Shown: piece by piece, positions 1 through 7,694 of the stretch
Position numbering within the stretch: position 1 is the stretch's first letter
How the letters are laid out: each line of letters begins with the position of its first letter
Assembly: GCA_964437465.1 (NCBI GenBank)
Contig: CAYTGI010000015.1
Span: 1 to 26,462 of the forward strand
Source of the DNA: JAGQLF01 sp964437465
GTDB lineage: Bacteria; Patescibacteriota; Dojkabacteria; J137
DNA: 26,462 bases
Reading direction: 5' to 3'
Notes under the pieces: model-generated
Told to the model about the DNA's origin: nothing
The model's database searches: none
Seen by the model: only the letters and a program-made list of their open reading frames with translations
Position numbers and translations under genes: made by a program

Positions 1-2469
1 GTGCTTATTTCAACCTTACTGAATAATAGAAATTTTAGAGAGATAGAAGATAATTCTGTCTTATCATTTAGTAATTTAAACAACAGTTACTGTAATGCAG
101 ATTATAATTCAGATAACTATATTAATGAATCTGATTTTGATATTTTCCGTTCTAGCTATAGAACTGGTTTAAATGATTGTAGTATGGATCTGGTTAGTAA
201 TGATTGTTATTTAGATTTAAAAGATTTTGTTTATTTTGCAAGAATATACAACTCTATATTAAACTGTACAAATTCTTCGAATAACAATTCATCTTCAGGA
301 AATACGGTTCAAAGAAATGAATTTCGTGAAATAGAATCTGTAAATCCTTGGGTACAATCTTTTACTCCTTTAAATGAATTATTTATTTCATCAGACGGTT
401 TAGGAGGAGAAGTATTTGACTCAGCTTCAGGATCTACTTATATAGTATCATTTGATGATATTGATTATGAAGAGGGGAAAGTACAGGGAGGTAGTTCTAA
501 TCAATCACTTTATTTTGACGGAGATAAGGATTTTATAGATATTGGATCAAAGAATGTTGGAGATTGGTCTACTGGATATACAGTTGAGACCTGGATAAAG
601 CTTAATGATACATCAAATGAAAGAGTAATTGTTTCAAGCTATGGAAGTGTTAGTGCTGGTGGCCATGGAATGGAATTTAAAATTACAACTACAGGAGTTC
701 TTAAGTTCAATGCTTCAGAAGTTGCTTCAAATGGTTGTCAAGATAGAAGTATTTCTTTTGAAGGTAGTACGATCGTATCAGATAACCAGTGGCATCATGT
801 AGCATTAGTGGTTGATAGAAGTGATGATACCGCGAGAATGTATGTTGATGGTGTTTTAGATTCTCCAAATTTAGATATTTCTCAAGTAGAATCATCAGGA
901 TGTGGAATTAACCCTTTTACTCGAGTAGGTGTTCACCCTTACCAAACTTCAAGACCATTTTTAGGATATATGGATGAGTTAAATATATTTAGTAATGCCT
1001 TTAACACCTCAGAGATTCAAGCTGCATATAACGGTGGCAATGGTAGATATTTATCAGATTCTTCAAATTTATTACTTGGTTTACATTTTGATGAGGGGGA
1101 TCCTGGAACTTTTGATAACCCTTATTCATTAAATGCTGCTATTAACCTTGCTAATCCTGGTGATTTATTTTGGCTAAAAGAAGGAACATACTCAGGAGGG
1201 TATACTTTAACACGTGATGGAACACAAAATAATCCTATAGTATTTAGAGCAGTACCAGAAAAAAAGGTTGAAGTGCAAGGAGAGTTTACTGTTCAAGCTG
1301 ATTATAACTGGATCTGGGGTATTTCATTTACAGATGGAGACAATCCTACAGAAGGAGCAGGAATAACATCATCAGCTAAGGGTAATTTGTTAATTAACAA
1401 TTATATTCATGATGTACGATCTAGCGTTGGAGTTGGCTTTTGGAACCAAAGTGAGAAAGTTTTTTATGGAAATATTGTAGAAAGAATAGGTTATGATCCT
1501 TACTGCCAAGGTGGAACAGAACCTCCATGTGAAGAAGGAGTTCGAGAAATTAACCCACATAATGTCTATGCCCAAAATGATTACGACTCAAACGGATACA
1601 TGTATTTTGCTAGGAATCTATTTTTGGACTCTGGAAATATAGAAAGCTGTAATAATTGTTTTATATTTCATGGTTATTCTGAGGGAGGTTTTACAAGTGG
1701 ATTCTATATTGTCGATAATGTTTTTGACTCTGGAACTTTTTTAATAGGAGGATACAATGTTCCTGAAGAGTTTAATTATATTGATAACAACTACTTTAAT
1801 GATTCAAATGTAAGAATTGGATATAGAAGACCTACTCAAACAACTTTTATTAAGAATATTCTACTTGAAACATCTTTAATCTCTCAATACTTATGGGGAC
1901 CGATTGAAGATACTTTTCCTAAAGATTTGAGAAATAGTTATTCTGAAAACACTTTCTATAATCCAACTTCAGATGTATTAAACATTAGAACTTCAGCTTA
2001 TTACGACGCAGGCTCAGGTCACGGAAGACAGGATGGTATAGCGGGGTTAGATCCAAATGATATTTTTGATAATAATAAATATACAAGTTTTCAAGCTGAT
2101 TTGAAGGCTGGAGGCAATACATATAATAATATTGATATTAATCAATGGAGAAGTCTTACAGCTACTGAGGGAAGTGCTTTTGGAACAAATTCCACAATTA
2201 TTCCAGTACCAACAAGTTCAACATATGAAATATTTGAGAATGAGTATGAGGACAATAGACTTAATTTAGTAGTTATGAATTGGGGAGGAGAAACAAGTAT
2301 TAATGTCGATATTTCTTCATCATTTAATTCAGATACTTTAGTAATAAGAAATACAAGAGATTTCTGGGGTTCTCCGATAAGTACATTATTTTCTCCAAAC
2401 TTATCAAATATTAGCGTTCCTTTAGATAGCACTGAAGTATTCCAAACTTTTGTATTAGTTGATTATTAA
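1..2469 (+). CDS. Partial surface protein: dockerin-like, LamG and beta-helix domains
   Basis: The frame is open from base 1. The GTG there is probably incidental, and the gene probably begins before the window because no signal peptide is visible. Residues about 31-60 carry an EF-hand-type loop (D-Y-N-S-D-N-Y-I-N-E-S-D) like a dockerin repeat. A more degenerate second copy follows at about 62-85, with cysteines around it. Residues about 160-345 match a LamG/concanavalin-like fold (ETWIKL, WHHVALVVD, MYVDG, GYMDELNIF). From about 376 to 640 the sequence has the Asn/Gly-rich short strands of a right-handed parallel beta-helix, as in pectate-lyase-like proteins, opening with LNAAINLANPGD and LKEGTY. 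The C-terminal 150 residues look like a beta-sandwich. It is likely exported and binds or cleaves polysaccharide; the substrate is unknown and no catalytic residues are identified. It overlaps the convergent downstream gene by 4 bases. Confidence 0.75.
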   Translation: MLISTLLNNRNFREIEDNSVLSFSNLNNSYCNADYNSDNYINESDFDIFRSSYRTGLNDCSMDLVSNDCYLDLKDFVYFARIYNSILNCTNSSNNNSSSGNTVQRNEFREIESVNPWVQSFTPLNELFISSDGLGGEVFDSASGSTYIVSFDDIDYEEGKVQGGSSNQSLYFDGDKDFIDIGSKNVGDWSTGYTVETWIKLNDTSNERVIVSSYGSVSAGGHGMEFKITTTGVLKFNASEVASNGCQDRSISFEGSTIVSDNQWHHVALVVDRSDDTARMYVDGVLDSPNLDISQVESSGCGINPFTRVGVHPYQTSRPFLGYMDELNIFSNAFNTSEIQAAYNGGNGRYLSDSSNLLLGLHFDEGDPGTFDNPYSLNAAINLANPGDLFWLKEGTYSGGYTLTRDGTQNNPIVFRAVPEKKVEVQGEFTVQADYNWIWGISFTDGDNPTEGAGITSSAKGNLLINNYIHDVRSSVGVGFWNQSEKVFYGNIVERIGYDPYCQGGTEPPCEEGVREINPHNVYAQNDYDSNGYMYFARNLFLDSGNIESCNNCFIFHGYSEGGFTSGFYIVDNVFDSGTFLIGGYNVPEEFNYIDNNYFNDSNVRIGYRRPTQTTFIKNILLETSLISQYLWGPIEDTFPKDLRNSYSENTFYNPTSDVLNIRTSAYYDAGSGHGRQDGIAGLDPNDIFDNNKYTSFQADLKAGGNTYNNIDINQWRSLTATEGSAFGTNSTIIPVPTSSTYEIFENEYEDNRLNLVVMNWGGETSINVDISSSFNSDTLVIRNTRDFWGSPISTLFSPNLSNISVPLDSTEVFQTFVLVDY

Positions 2470-3524
2470 TTCAACTTTTGGTTCATCTCATACAATGCAA
2501 CAATGAATAATGACTCCGTCCAACCAAGTGGAGTATTTTCGTTAAATTGCTCAGAGTTAGAGAAATACAGTTCAGGTAGACCATCCTCAGTATCAATCTC
2601 TGTTAAGTTATCTAATAGCTCTTGAGCTTTATCATTATTCTCCATTTCTTGATAGATAATTGCTAACCAGGCAAGTCCAAATACCCACTCAGCCTCTTCA
2701 CTATAACCATCAGGATTTTTGTTGTAATAATGATCTCCTTTATATCTAATTACACCTCTTTTTCTAAGAAGGTGGTATTCGAGATTTTCTAAAATTTGAT
2801 CTCTCATTTCATCACTTACAACATGGTAGGGATAGATTAAAGACAGTAGAGAAAGATCCGTAAATTTTGTATCTGACTCTCTTGGAAGTAAACTTTCAAG
2901 AGCTCTTTCTCCTTTAACAATCATATCGTCAGGAACTTCAATTCCTTCAACTTTATCTACAGCTTTTAATCCCGCTACACAAGCACCAATTGAGGAAGCA
3001 TGAACTTCTTCATATTCTTCCCACATTCCATTGTCAGGATCATTCCAATATTCAATAGACTGAAGATAATAAACTAATTTTTGTACAATTCTAAACCTGT
3101 CTTCATTTTCTAAAACTCTACCTTTTCTATTATGTTCAAGCTCACCAACTCTAAATAGTATCGCACCGATTGCATCATTTTGTTTATTACCCCATTCTTC
3201 CCAATATTCATCAAAAGTTTGAGGATTGAATCTAGCATGAATATATTGAAAAGCTTCACTTGGCTTATTAGCTATTGCCCAGTCTATTTTCTCCTCATGT
3301 TTAATAAAAATATTTAATATGGCATCATATGTTTTCTCAACTGTATCCCAATCTCCTAAAATCTCAAATGCTAAACATTCATAAAAGTTATCTCTAAGCC
3401 AAGATTTATTGTATCCTGTTCCAACATCTTTTTTAGATGCTGCAAAAAGACCGGAGTCGTATTGTAAGTCTTTTAGTATTTGTAAATGTTGATCTAGTAA
3501 TTCTCGATAAGATAATTTTGCCAT
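2466..3524 (-). CDS. GH15-like (glucoamylase / phosphorylase-kinase-alpha type) alpha-toroid protein
   Basis: This is a 352-residue protein resembling the (alpha/alpha)6-toroid of glycoside hydrolase family 15 and the related phosphorylase kinase alpha domain. Visible family-like signatures are WLRDNFYE (42-49), HARFN (96-100), WGNKQNDAIGAIL (111-123), the acidic WEEYEEVHASSIG (168-180, a plausible general-acid region), and near the C-terminus GYSEEAEWVFGLAWLAI and PLGWTESLF. There is no signal peptide, so it would be cytoplasmic and could act on alpha-glucans such as storage glucan. It is shorter than typical bacterial GH15 enzymes, which carry an N-terminal beta-domain missing here. The start follows a perfect 9-bp inverted repeat and is divergent from the alkD-like gene. 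Substrate and activity are inferred from family resemblance only. Confidence 0.7.
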   Translation of the reverse strand: MAKLSYRELLDQHLQILKDLQYDSGLFAASKKDVGTGYNKSWLRDNFYECLAFEILGDWDTVEKTYDAILNIFIKHEEKIDWAIANKPSEAFQYIHARFNPQTFDEYWEEWGNKQNDAIGAILFRVGELEHNRKGRVLENEDRFRIVQKLVYYLQSIEYWNDPDNGMWEEYEEVHASSIGACVAGLKAVDKVEGIEVPDDMIVKGERALESLLPRESDTKFTDLSLLSLIYPYHVVSDEMRDQILENLEYHLLRKRGVIRYKGDHYYNKNPDGYSEEAEWVFGLAWLAIIYQEMENNDKAQELLDNLTEIDTEDGLPELYFSNSEQFNENTPLGWTESLFIVALYEMNQKLN

Positions 3525-3547
3525 TCTTAAGTAATAACTACTTAAGA
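3525..3547. repeat. Perfect 9-bp inverted repeat upstream of GH15-like gene
   Basis: The arms TCTTAAGTA (3525-3533) and TACTTAAGA (3539-3547) are perfect reverse complements separated by 5 bases. They lie directly against the start codon of the minus-strand GH15-like gene, in the divergent intergenic region. This could be an operator for a dimeric repressor, or an mRNA hairpin covering the start. No regulator is identified. Confidence 0.5.
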
Positions 3548-3581
3548 TTACATTTCATTTCTTTTTACTTCAAGTAGTAGC

Positions 3582-3587
3582 TATAAT
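3582..3587 (+). promoter_or_regulatory. -10 element, alkD-like gene; predicts leaderless mRNA
   Basis: A perfect TATAAT ends 5 bases before the ATG at 3593. Transcription normally begins 6-8 bases after the -10 element, so the mRNA would begin at or next to the start codon. No convincing -35 is seen. Confidence 0.6.
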
Positions 3588-3592
3588 CAGTT

Positions 3593-4312
3593 ATGTCTAA
3601 CTCAGAGAAAGTTAAAAAGGAATTAGAAAAATACATTAATAAAGAAAAAGCTGCTTTTTTCCCAAAATTCTTTAAAAATGCTAAAGGGGAGTATGGAGAA
3701 GGAGATAAATTTATTGGAGTAACAGTCCCTAATCAAAGAAAAGTTTCAAAAATGTTTTATAAACAAATGGATCTTGGCGACATTCAGGAATTACTAGATA
3801 GTCCAATTCACGAACATAGACTTACTTCGTTGTATATTCTAGTTCTAAAATTCGAAAAATCAAAAGATATAGAAGAAAAAAAAGAGATTTATAACTTCTA
3901 CCTAAAAAATGCAAAGAAAGTTAATAACTGGGATTTAGTAGACTCTAGTGCGCATAAAATAGTTGGAGCTCATCTTTTAAAAACTGGAGAGAGTAGAGAC
4001 ATTCTCTATAAATTAGCTAAAAGTAAAAATCTTTGGGAACAGAGAATTTCAATTATCTCTACTTGGATGTTTATTAGAGAAAAGCAATTAGATGACACAT
4101 TAAAAATCTCTGAGATTCTTTTAAATCACCCTCATGATTTAATTCATAAGGCTGTTGGTTGGATGCTTCGTGAGGTAGGAAAGAAAGATAAAAAAGTTCT
4201 TAAAGATTTTTTAAATAAGCACTATAAAAAAATGCCTAGGACAATGCTTCGGTATGCGATAGAGAAGTTTGATGAGGAGACTAGGAAGAAGTACTTAAGT
4301 AATCAGATCTGA
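3593..4312 (+). CDS. alkD: DNA alkylation repair enzyme, AlkD-like HEAT-repeat glycosylase
   Basis: This 239-residue all-helical protein matches the AlkD family, DNA glycosylases that remove positively charged alkylated bases (3-methyladenine, 7-methylguanine) without base flipping. Key residues are in place: NNWDLVD (111-117) supplies the W-x3-D pair (W113, D117), WEQRISII supplies R151, and HKAVGWMLRE supplies W190. These correspond in spacing to W109, D113, R148 and W187 of Bacillus cereus AlkD. The C-terminus reads MPRTMLRYAIEKF, and a nearly identical C-terminal fragment recurs at 4897-4977. The gene ends in TGA, one base before the alpha/beta hydrolase start, so the two are probably co-transcribed. 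A TATAAT sits 5 bases upstream of the ATG, with no ribosome binding site. Confidence 0.9.
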   Translation: MSNSEKVKKELEKYINKEKAAFFPKFFKNAKGEYGEGDKFIGVTVPNQRKVSKMFYKQMDLGDIQELLDSPIHEHRLTSLYILVLKFEKSKDIEEKKEIYNFYLKNAKKVNNWDLVDSSAHKIVGAHLLKTGESRDILYKLAKSKNLWEQRISIISTWMFIREKQLDDTLKISEILLNHPHDLIHKAVGWMLREVGKKDKKVLKDFLNKHYKKMPRTMLRYAIEKFDEETRKKYLSNQI

Positions 4313-4313
4313 A

Positions 4314-4880
4314 ATGAAAAACGCAATACTAATCCATGGAATAACTGATGATGAAGAATATTTTAGTGATAAATATCCCTCACTATCTAATTCTCATTGG
4401 TTTCCCTGGTTACAAAAGCAGCTTTTAATTAAGGGTATTCAAGCTCAAACTCCTGAAATGCCAAATAGTGTTCAACCAATTTATGGAGAATGGAAAAATC
4501 TCTTCGAACGATTTGAAATTAATGAGGAGACAATTCTTGTAGGACATAGTTGTGGAGGAGGTTTTTTAGTAAGGTGGTTATCTGAAAATAATATTAAAGT
4601 TGGGAAAGTAGCTTTTGTTGCTCCTTGGTTAGATCCTGAGAATGAGTTAGATAATAACTTCTTTGATTTTAAGATAGACAAAAATCTCTTAGATAAAGTT
4701 AAATCGATTAAAATATTTATCTCAAATGACTCTAAAGATATACTTGATTCTGTAAGTATGATAAAAAATAATTTTGATTTAGAAGTTGAGCAATTTGAAA
4801 ACTTGGGGCATTTCACTTTATCTTCGATGGGCTCAGAAGAATTCCCAGAGCTCCTTGATTTCTTACTTCCAAAGAGTTAG
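4314..4880 (+). CDS. RBBP9/YdeN-family serine hydrolase (alpha/beta fold)
   Basis: This 188-residue alpha/beta hydrolase has an oxyanion-region motif ILIHG (5-9), a nucleophile elbow GHSCGGG with Ser79, a likely acid Asp139 in SNDS (Asp142 is the alternative), and a catalytic His166 in GHFT. Size and layout fit the RBBP9/YdeN small serine hydrolases, whose physiological substrates are mostly unknown. It starts one base after the alkD-like stop codon with no Shine-Dalgarno, indicating translational coupling in a two-gene unit. Its stop codon lies at the edge of the alkD 3'-end remnant, which suggests it arrived together with the intact alkD copy. Confidence 0.85.
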   Translation: MKNAILIHGITDDEEYFSDKYPSLSNSHWFPWLQKQLLIKGIQAQTPEMPNSVQPIYGEWKNLFERFEINEETILVGHSCGGGFLVRWLSENNIKVGKVAFVAPWLDPENELDNNFFDFKIDKNLLDKVKSIKIFISNDSKDILDSVSMIKNNFDLEVEQFENLGHFTLSSMGSEEFPELLDFLLPKS

Positions 4881-4977
4881 ATAATCATTAAATAAAATGC
4901 CTAGAACAATGCTTCGGTATGCGATTGAGAAGTTTGATGATGAAACTAGGAAGAAATATTTGAATGGTTCTATTTGA
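4881..4977 (+). pseudogene. Truncated second copy of the alkD 3' end
   Basis: From 4897 to the TGA at 4975-4977 the sequence encodes 26 residues beginning MPRTMLRYAIEKFDDETR, matching the last 26 residues of the intact AlkD-like protein (4232-4312). Over the first 22 codons 59 of 66 bases match. All 7 differences are at third positions and 6 are synonymous. Weaker similarity, with a 1-base gap, continues back to about 4877. The rest of the gene is absent. It is a relic of a diverged homologue rather than a fresh duplication. Its end overlaps the convergent 245-residue gene by 8 bases. Confidence 0.85.
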
Positions 4978-5707
4978 AAAAATGAGATTGTATGAGGGTA
5001 CTGATGATATTAAGACTAATTGTGACCAATATTGTACCAAGTACTGTAACTATGATAAATTGATATCTCTTCCTGATAGTACTTACTTTATATTTATCTG
5101 GTCCAAAATCAAACTCATTTATTGGGAAAAATTTTTTATTTATATCTGATATTATAAGAGCTGTACTAACTGCAATAGTCATGCCAAAAAAATTTGAAAG
5201 AGAACTCCTATACAAGGTAATAAAGAAATCATTATTTTCATCATTTATATTGTAGAAGACAGTGAAGCCAGTTGATAATATTAAAATAGGAATGAAAATG
5301 TATGAGAATTTAATCTTATGTACAAGATTAAATTGGTTACCAACCATGTTTGCTATATATTTTTCAAATTCGTTACTAAGGTTTTGAACCCACTCTTTTT
5401 CTCCACCCAACTTTAGATAAGATTCTTCCCCCTGGTAAAGCCTTAGATCAATAGTTCTATTTGGGTTACTAGCTGAATAATACGAAATACTAATTTCCGA
5501 AATATTTTCTTGGTCAAGAATGTTTTCTAATGTATTATCTTCTTGAGTATAAATCTCATTATTATGGTTACTAAATTCTAGTCTATAGTTGAAATTTCTT
5601 TTCTGAGTATCATTTTGAATAGATAGATAATCCTCTATAAGCTCTATTATCCCTTTAATATTACTTTTTGTAAATTTCTTATATCTAATTTGAGTTCTCT
5701 TTTTCAT
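4970..5707 (-). CDS. Hypothetical membrane protein, cytosolic N-domain plus three membrane segments
   Basis: I do not recognise this 245-residue protein. The first 130 residues are soluble and basic at the very start (MKKRTQIRYKKFTKSN), then acidic with predicted strands and helices. Hydrophobic segments follow at about 133-155 (FSYIFIPILILSTGF), 170-187 (FGMTIAVSTALII) and 215-241 (FIIVTVLGTILVTISLNII). It lies downstream of nusA on the same strand but is separated by the nusA terminator. It has its own extended -10 promoter (TG-T-TATAAT) ending 6 bases before the ATG, so the mRNA should be leaderless. The stop overlaps the alkD remnant on the other strand. Confidence 0.75.
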   Translation of the reverse strand: MKKRTQIRYKKFTKSNIKGIIELIEDYLSIQNDTQKRNFNYRLEFSNHNNEIYTQEDNTLENILDQENISEISISYYSASNPNRTIDLRLYQGEESYLKLGGEKEWVQNLSNEFEKYIANMVGNQFNLVHKIKFSYIFIPILILSTGFTVFYNINDENNDFFITLYRSSLSNFFGMTIAVSTALIISDINKKFFPINEFDFGPDKYKVSTIRKRYQFIIVTVLGTILVTISLNIISTLIQSHFFK

Positions 5708-5713
5708 TCAGTA

Positions 5714-5722
5714 ATTATAACA
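5714..5722 (-). promoter_or_regulatory. Extended -10 promoter for the 245-residue membrane protein
   Basis: On the minus strand TG-T-TATAAT occupies this stretch and ends 6 bases before the ATG at 5707. It overlaps the T-rich tail of the nusA terminator, so the new transcript would begin right after the previous one stops. Confidence 0.55.
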
Positions 5723-5747
5723 AAAGGGCAGCTTTTCCAGCTGCCCT
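5718..5747 (-). terminator. Rho-independent terminator of nusA
   Basis: A 9-bp GC-rich stem (AGGGCAGCT, 5725-5733, pairing with 5739-5747) with a 5-base loop is followed on the minus strand by TTTTGTTATAA. It begins 22 bases after the nusA stop codon. Confidence 0.85.
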
Positions 5748-5769
5748 CAACATATCTAGTTTAAGAAGA

Positions 5770-7029
5770 TTACTCCTCAGTCTCAGCTTCCTCATCAATT
5801 TCTTCTCCTTTTTTATCAGTATCCTCAGTCCCTTCATCCTCTGTCTTTTCTTCTGCTTCTTCAGCTGTATCTTCGTTTTCAACAACCTCCTCAGATGATT
5901 CTTCTTTCTCTACATCGTCATTAACCTCTTCGTCATTACTTTCTCCATCGTCAGATTCTTCAGCTGGCATTTCTCCGTCACTTTCAATATCAATATTCCA
6001 TCCAGTCAATCTAGAAGCTAATCTAGCGTTTTGCCCTTCTTTACCTATTGCTAGAGAGTGTTGATCTCCAGGAACAGTAATTACTGCTTGTTTATCCCCC
6101 TTACTTTTAATCTCTACATCAATTGCTTCTGCAGGTCTAATGGCATTCATTAAGAAAGTACTTGGATCTTCATCCCAAAGAATAATGTCTACCTTCTCTT
6201 CATAATTTCCTAGTTTTAGTTCATTCATTATTGCGTTAATTCTTACTCCTTTCTGTCCAACACACGAACCGATTGGGTCAATACCTTCTGAATTAGACTT
6301 TACAGCGACTTTAGATCTTGAACCTGCATCTCTTGCTATAGAGACTATTTCAACAGTTCCTGAATCAATCTCAGGAACTTCGAGTCTAAATAATTCTTTT
6401 AAAAACTCAGGATCAGCTCTTGAGATCAGAATAAATTTTCCTCTTGTATCTTCTTCTAAAGATTTCAATAAAACTTTTACTCTTGAACCAAGTTGATAGA
6501 ATTCTGTAGGAACTCTTTCATCTTTAGGCATAACTGCTCTAGCTCTATTAATCTCACAGATAACTTCTCCTTCTCTCGTAATTTTTTGGATTGTAACCTG
6601 TTCTATTCCTCCTACCTTGTCCTTAATTTCATTTATAGCTGATTCTTTCTCGGATTCTCGTAGTTTTTGTAAGATAATTTGTCTTGCAGTTCCTGCTGCA
6701 ATTCTTCCAAAGTCTCCTTCAGGTGTAATATCAACTAGAATAATATCTTCAAGTTCAGCTGTAGAGTCAATTTCCTGTGCATCTTCTAGAGAAATTTCTA
6801 ATTTCTCATCTTCAACTTTTTTAACAACTGTCTTTTTTACATAAACTGCGATATGGCCTTTCTCGGCATCGAATTCAACTTCTAGTGGATCGTTTTCACT
6901 TAAATCATATTCTCTTTTGAAACCAGCTTTTAGAGCTTCTTTTACTGCTTCCAAAATTTCGTCAGCATCAATTTTTCTTTCAGCTGCAATCTGCCTTATC
7001 GCAGATAGAATGTCAGTTGCATCAGCCAT
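5770..7029 (-). CDS. nusA: Transcription termination/antitermination factor NusA
   Basis: NusA binds RNA polymerase near the RNA exit channel and modulates pausing, hairpin termination and antitermination. The 419 residues show the N-terminal polymerase-binding domain (1-130, with a DADEILEAVKEALKAGF helix), an S1 domain (about 135-205), KH1 with DPIGSCVGQKG (251-261) and KH2 with AIGKEGQNARLASRLTGW (327-344). Residues 351-419 are a very acidic tail of mostly Glu and Asp, in place of the acidic repeat helical domains of E. coli NusA. The gene stands alone, without rimP or infB alongside. A strong terminator follows it. Its 5' leader of about 90 nt carries a second terminator-like hairpin, which suggests autoregulation by attenuation. 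Confidence 0.95.
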   Translation of the reverse strand: MADATDILSAIRQIAAERKIDADEILEAVKEALKAGFKREYDLSENDPLEVEFDAEKGHIAVYVKKTVVKKVEDEKLEISLEDAQEIDSTAELEDIILVDITPEGDFGRIAAGTARQIILQKLRESEKESAINEIKDKVGGIEQVTIQKITREGEVICEINRARAVMPKDERVPTEFYQLGSRVKVLLKSLEEDTRGKFILISRADPEFLKELFRLEVPEIDSGTVEIVSIARDAGSRSKVAVKSNSEGIDPIGSCVGQKGVRINAIMNELKLGNYEEKVDIILWDEDPSTFLMNAIRPAEAIDVEIKSKGDKQAVITVPGDQHSLAIGKEGQNARLASRLTGWNIDIESDGEMPAEESDDGESNDEEVNDDVEKEESSEEVVENEDTAEEAEEKTEDEGTEDTDKKGEEIDEEAETEE

Positions 7030-7077
7030 ATTATTCTTTTTTAAAAACTACTACTTATGTTATATACTATCACCTTA

Positions 7078-7105
7078 ATAAAGAAAAAGGGTCACTTTAG
7101 ACCCT
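7078..7105 (-). terminator. Terminator-like hairpin in the nusA 5' leader (candidate attenuator)
   Basis: A 6-bp stem, AGGGTC (7088-7093) with GACCCT (7100-7105), and a 6-base loop are followed on the minus strand by TTTTTCTTTAT, an interrupted U-tract. No minus-strand gene lies immediately upstream that it could terminate. It sits between the candidate nusA promoter and the nusA start. Confidence 0.65.
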
Positions 7106-7127
7106 GAGTGTAGTATCATTTATTACA

Positions 7128-7136
7128 ATTATATCA
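7128..7136 (-). promoter_or_regulatory. Candidate nusA promoter (extended -10)
   Basis: The minus strand reads TGA-TATAAT. The predicted start near 7121 gives a leader of about 90 nt that contains the hairpin. The -35 match is poor, as is usual for extended -10 promoters. Confidence 0.5.
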
Positions 7137-7151
7137 TAGTAGGTATTAAGA

Positions 7152-7691
7152 ATGAACAAATCTAATCCATTAATGAATCCTGCACCAAGGGATATTAATC
7201 AATATAAAGAAGATGATTCTTCGATCTATTCAAATAAAGTATCTAAGGATCAACTAAAAATGAAAGTAGATAACAATCAATCAAGAATTCAGCAATTCAT
7301 CAGTACTCAAAGGATGAAAATGAAGAAAAGACTGGATGTAGTTGAAGTAGAGCAATTTTGGAAAAATCCAAGTGTGCCTTTTATGATTGTTTCTTTTATT
7401 GTAAATGTACTTATTCTGCTTTTAGGAGGTATTATTATGTTTGATAAGCTTCCTCCTGAGTTACAGTTGTTTTATAATCCAGTTGAAGAAACGTGGGAGC
7501 CTGAAAATAAAGCAATTCATATTGTGATAGTACCAATACTACTAATTAGCATGTTTTTATTGCAGTATAGATTTATCAAGTTAATTTTCAAACGAGATAG
7601 AAGATTAGGTATTACAATATCTTGGGTAATGACATTGATGAATGTGTTTTTACTGATAGCTATCTCTCAAATAACAAGTTTTTATACTTAA
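7152..7691 (+). CDS. Hypothetical three-helix membrane protein
   Basis: I do not recognise this 179-residue protein. The first 70 residues are polar and basic with a likely amphipathic helix (about 50-65). Three hydrophobic segments follow at about 77-99 (FMIVSFIVNVLILLLGGIIMF), 122-142 (IHIVIVPILLISMFLLQY) and 152-176. The stop codon is 3 bases before the WecA/TagO-like gene, so the two form an operon and a link to envelope polysaccharide synthesis is plausible. It starts divergently from nusA. Confidence 0.75.
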   Translation: MNKSNPLMNPAPRDINQYKEDDSSIYSNKVSKDQLKMKVDNNQSRIQQFISTQRMKMKKRLDVVEVEQFWKNPSVPFMIVSFIVNVLILLLGGIIMFDKLPPELQLFYNPVEETWEPENKAIHIVIVPILLISMFLLQYRFIKLIFKRDRRLGITISWVMTLMNVFLLIAISQITSFYT

Positions 7692-7694
7692 AAA

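Noticed and set aside
4964..5149. 61-codon plus-strand open frame after the alkD relic
   Set aside because: It lies antisense to the 245-residue membrane-protein gene, which has a promoter and clear membrane segments, and it shows no protein-like composition.
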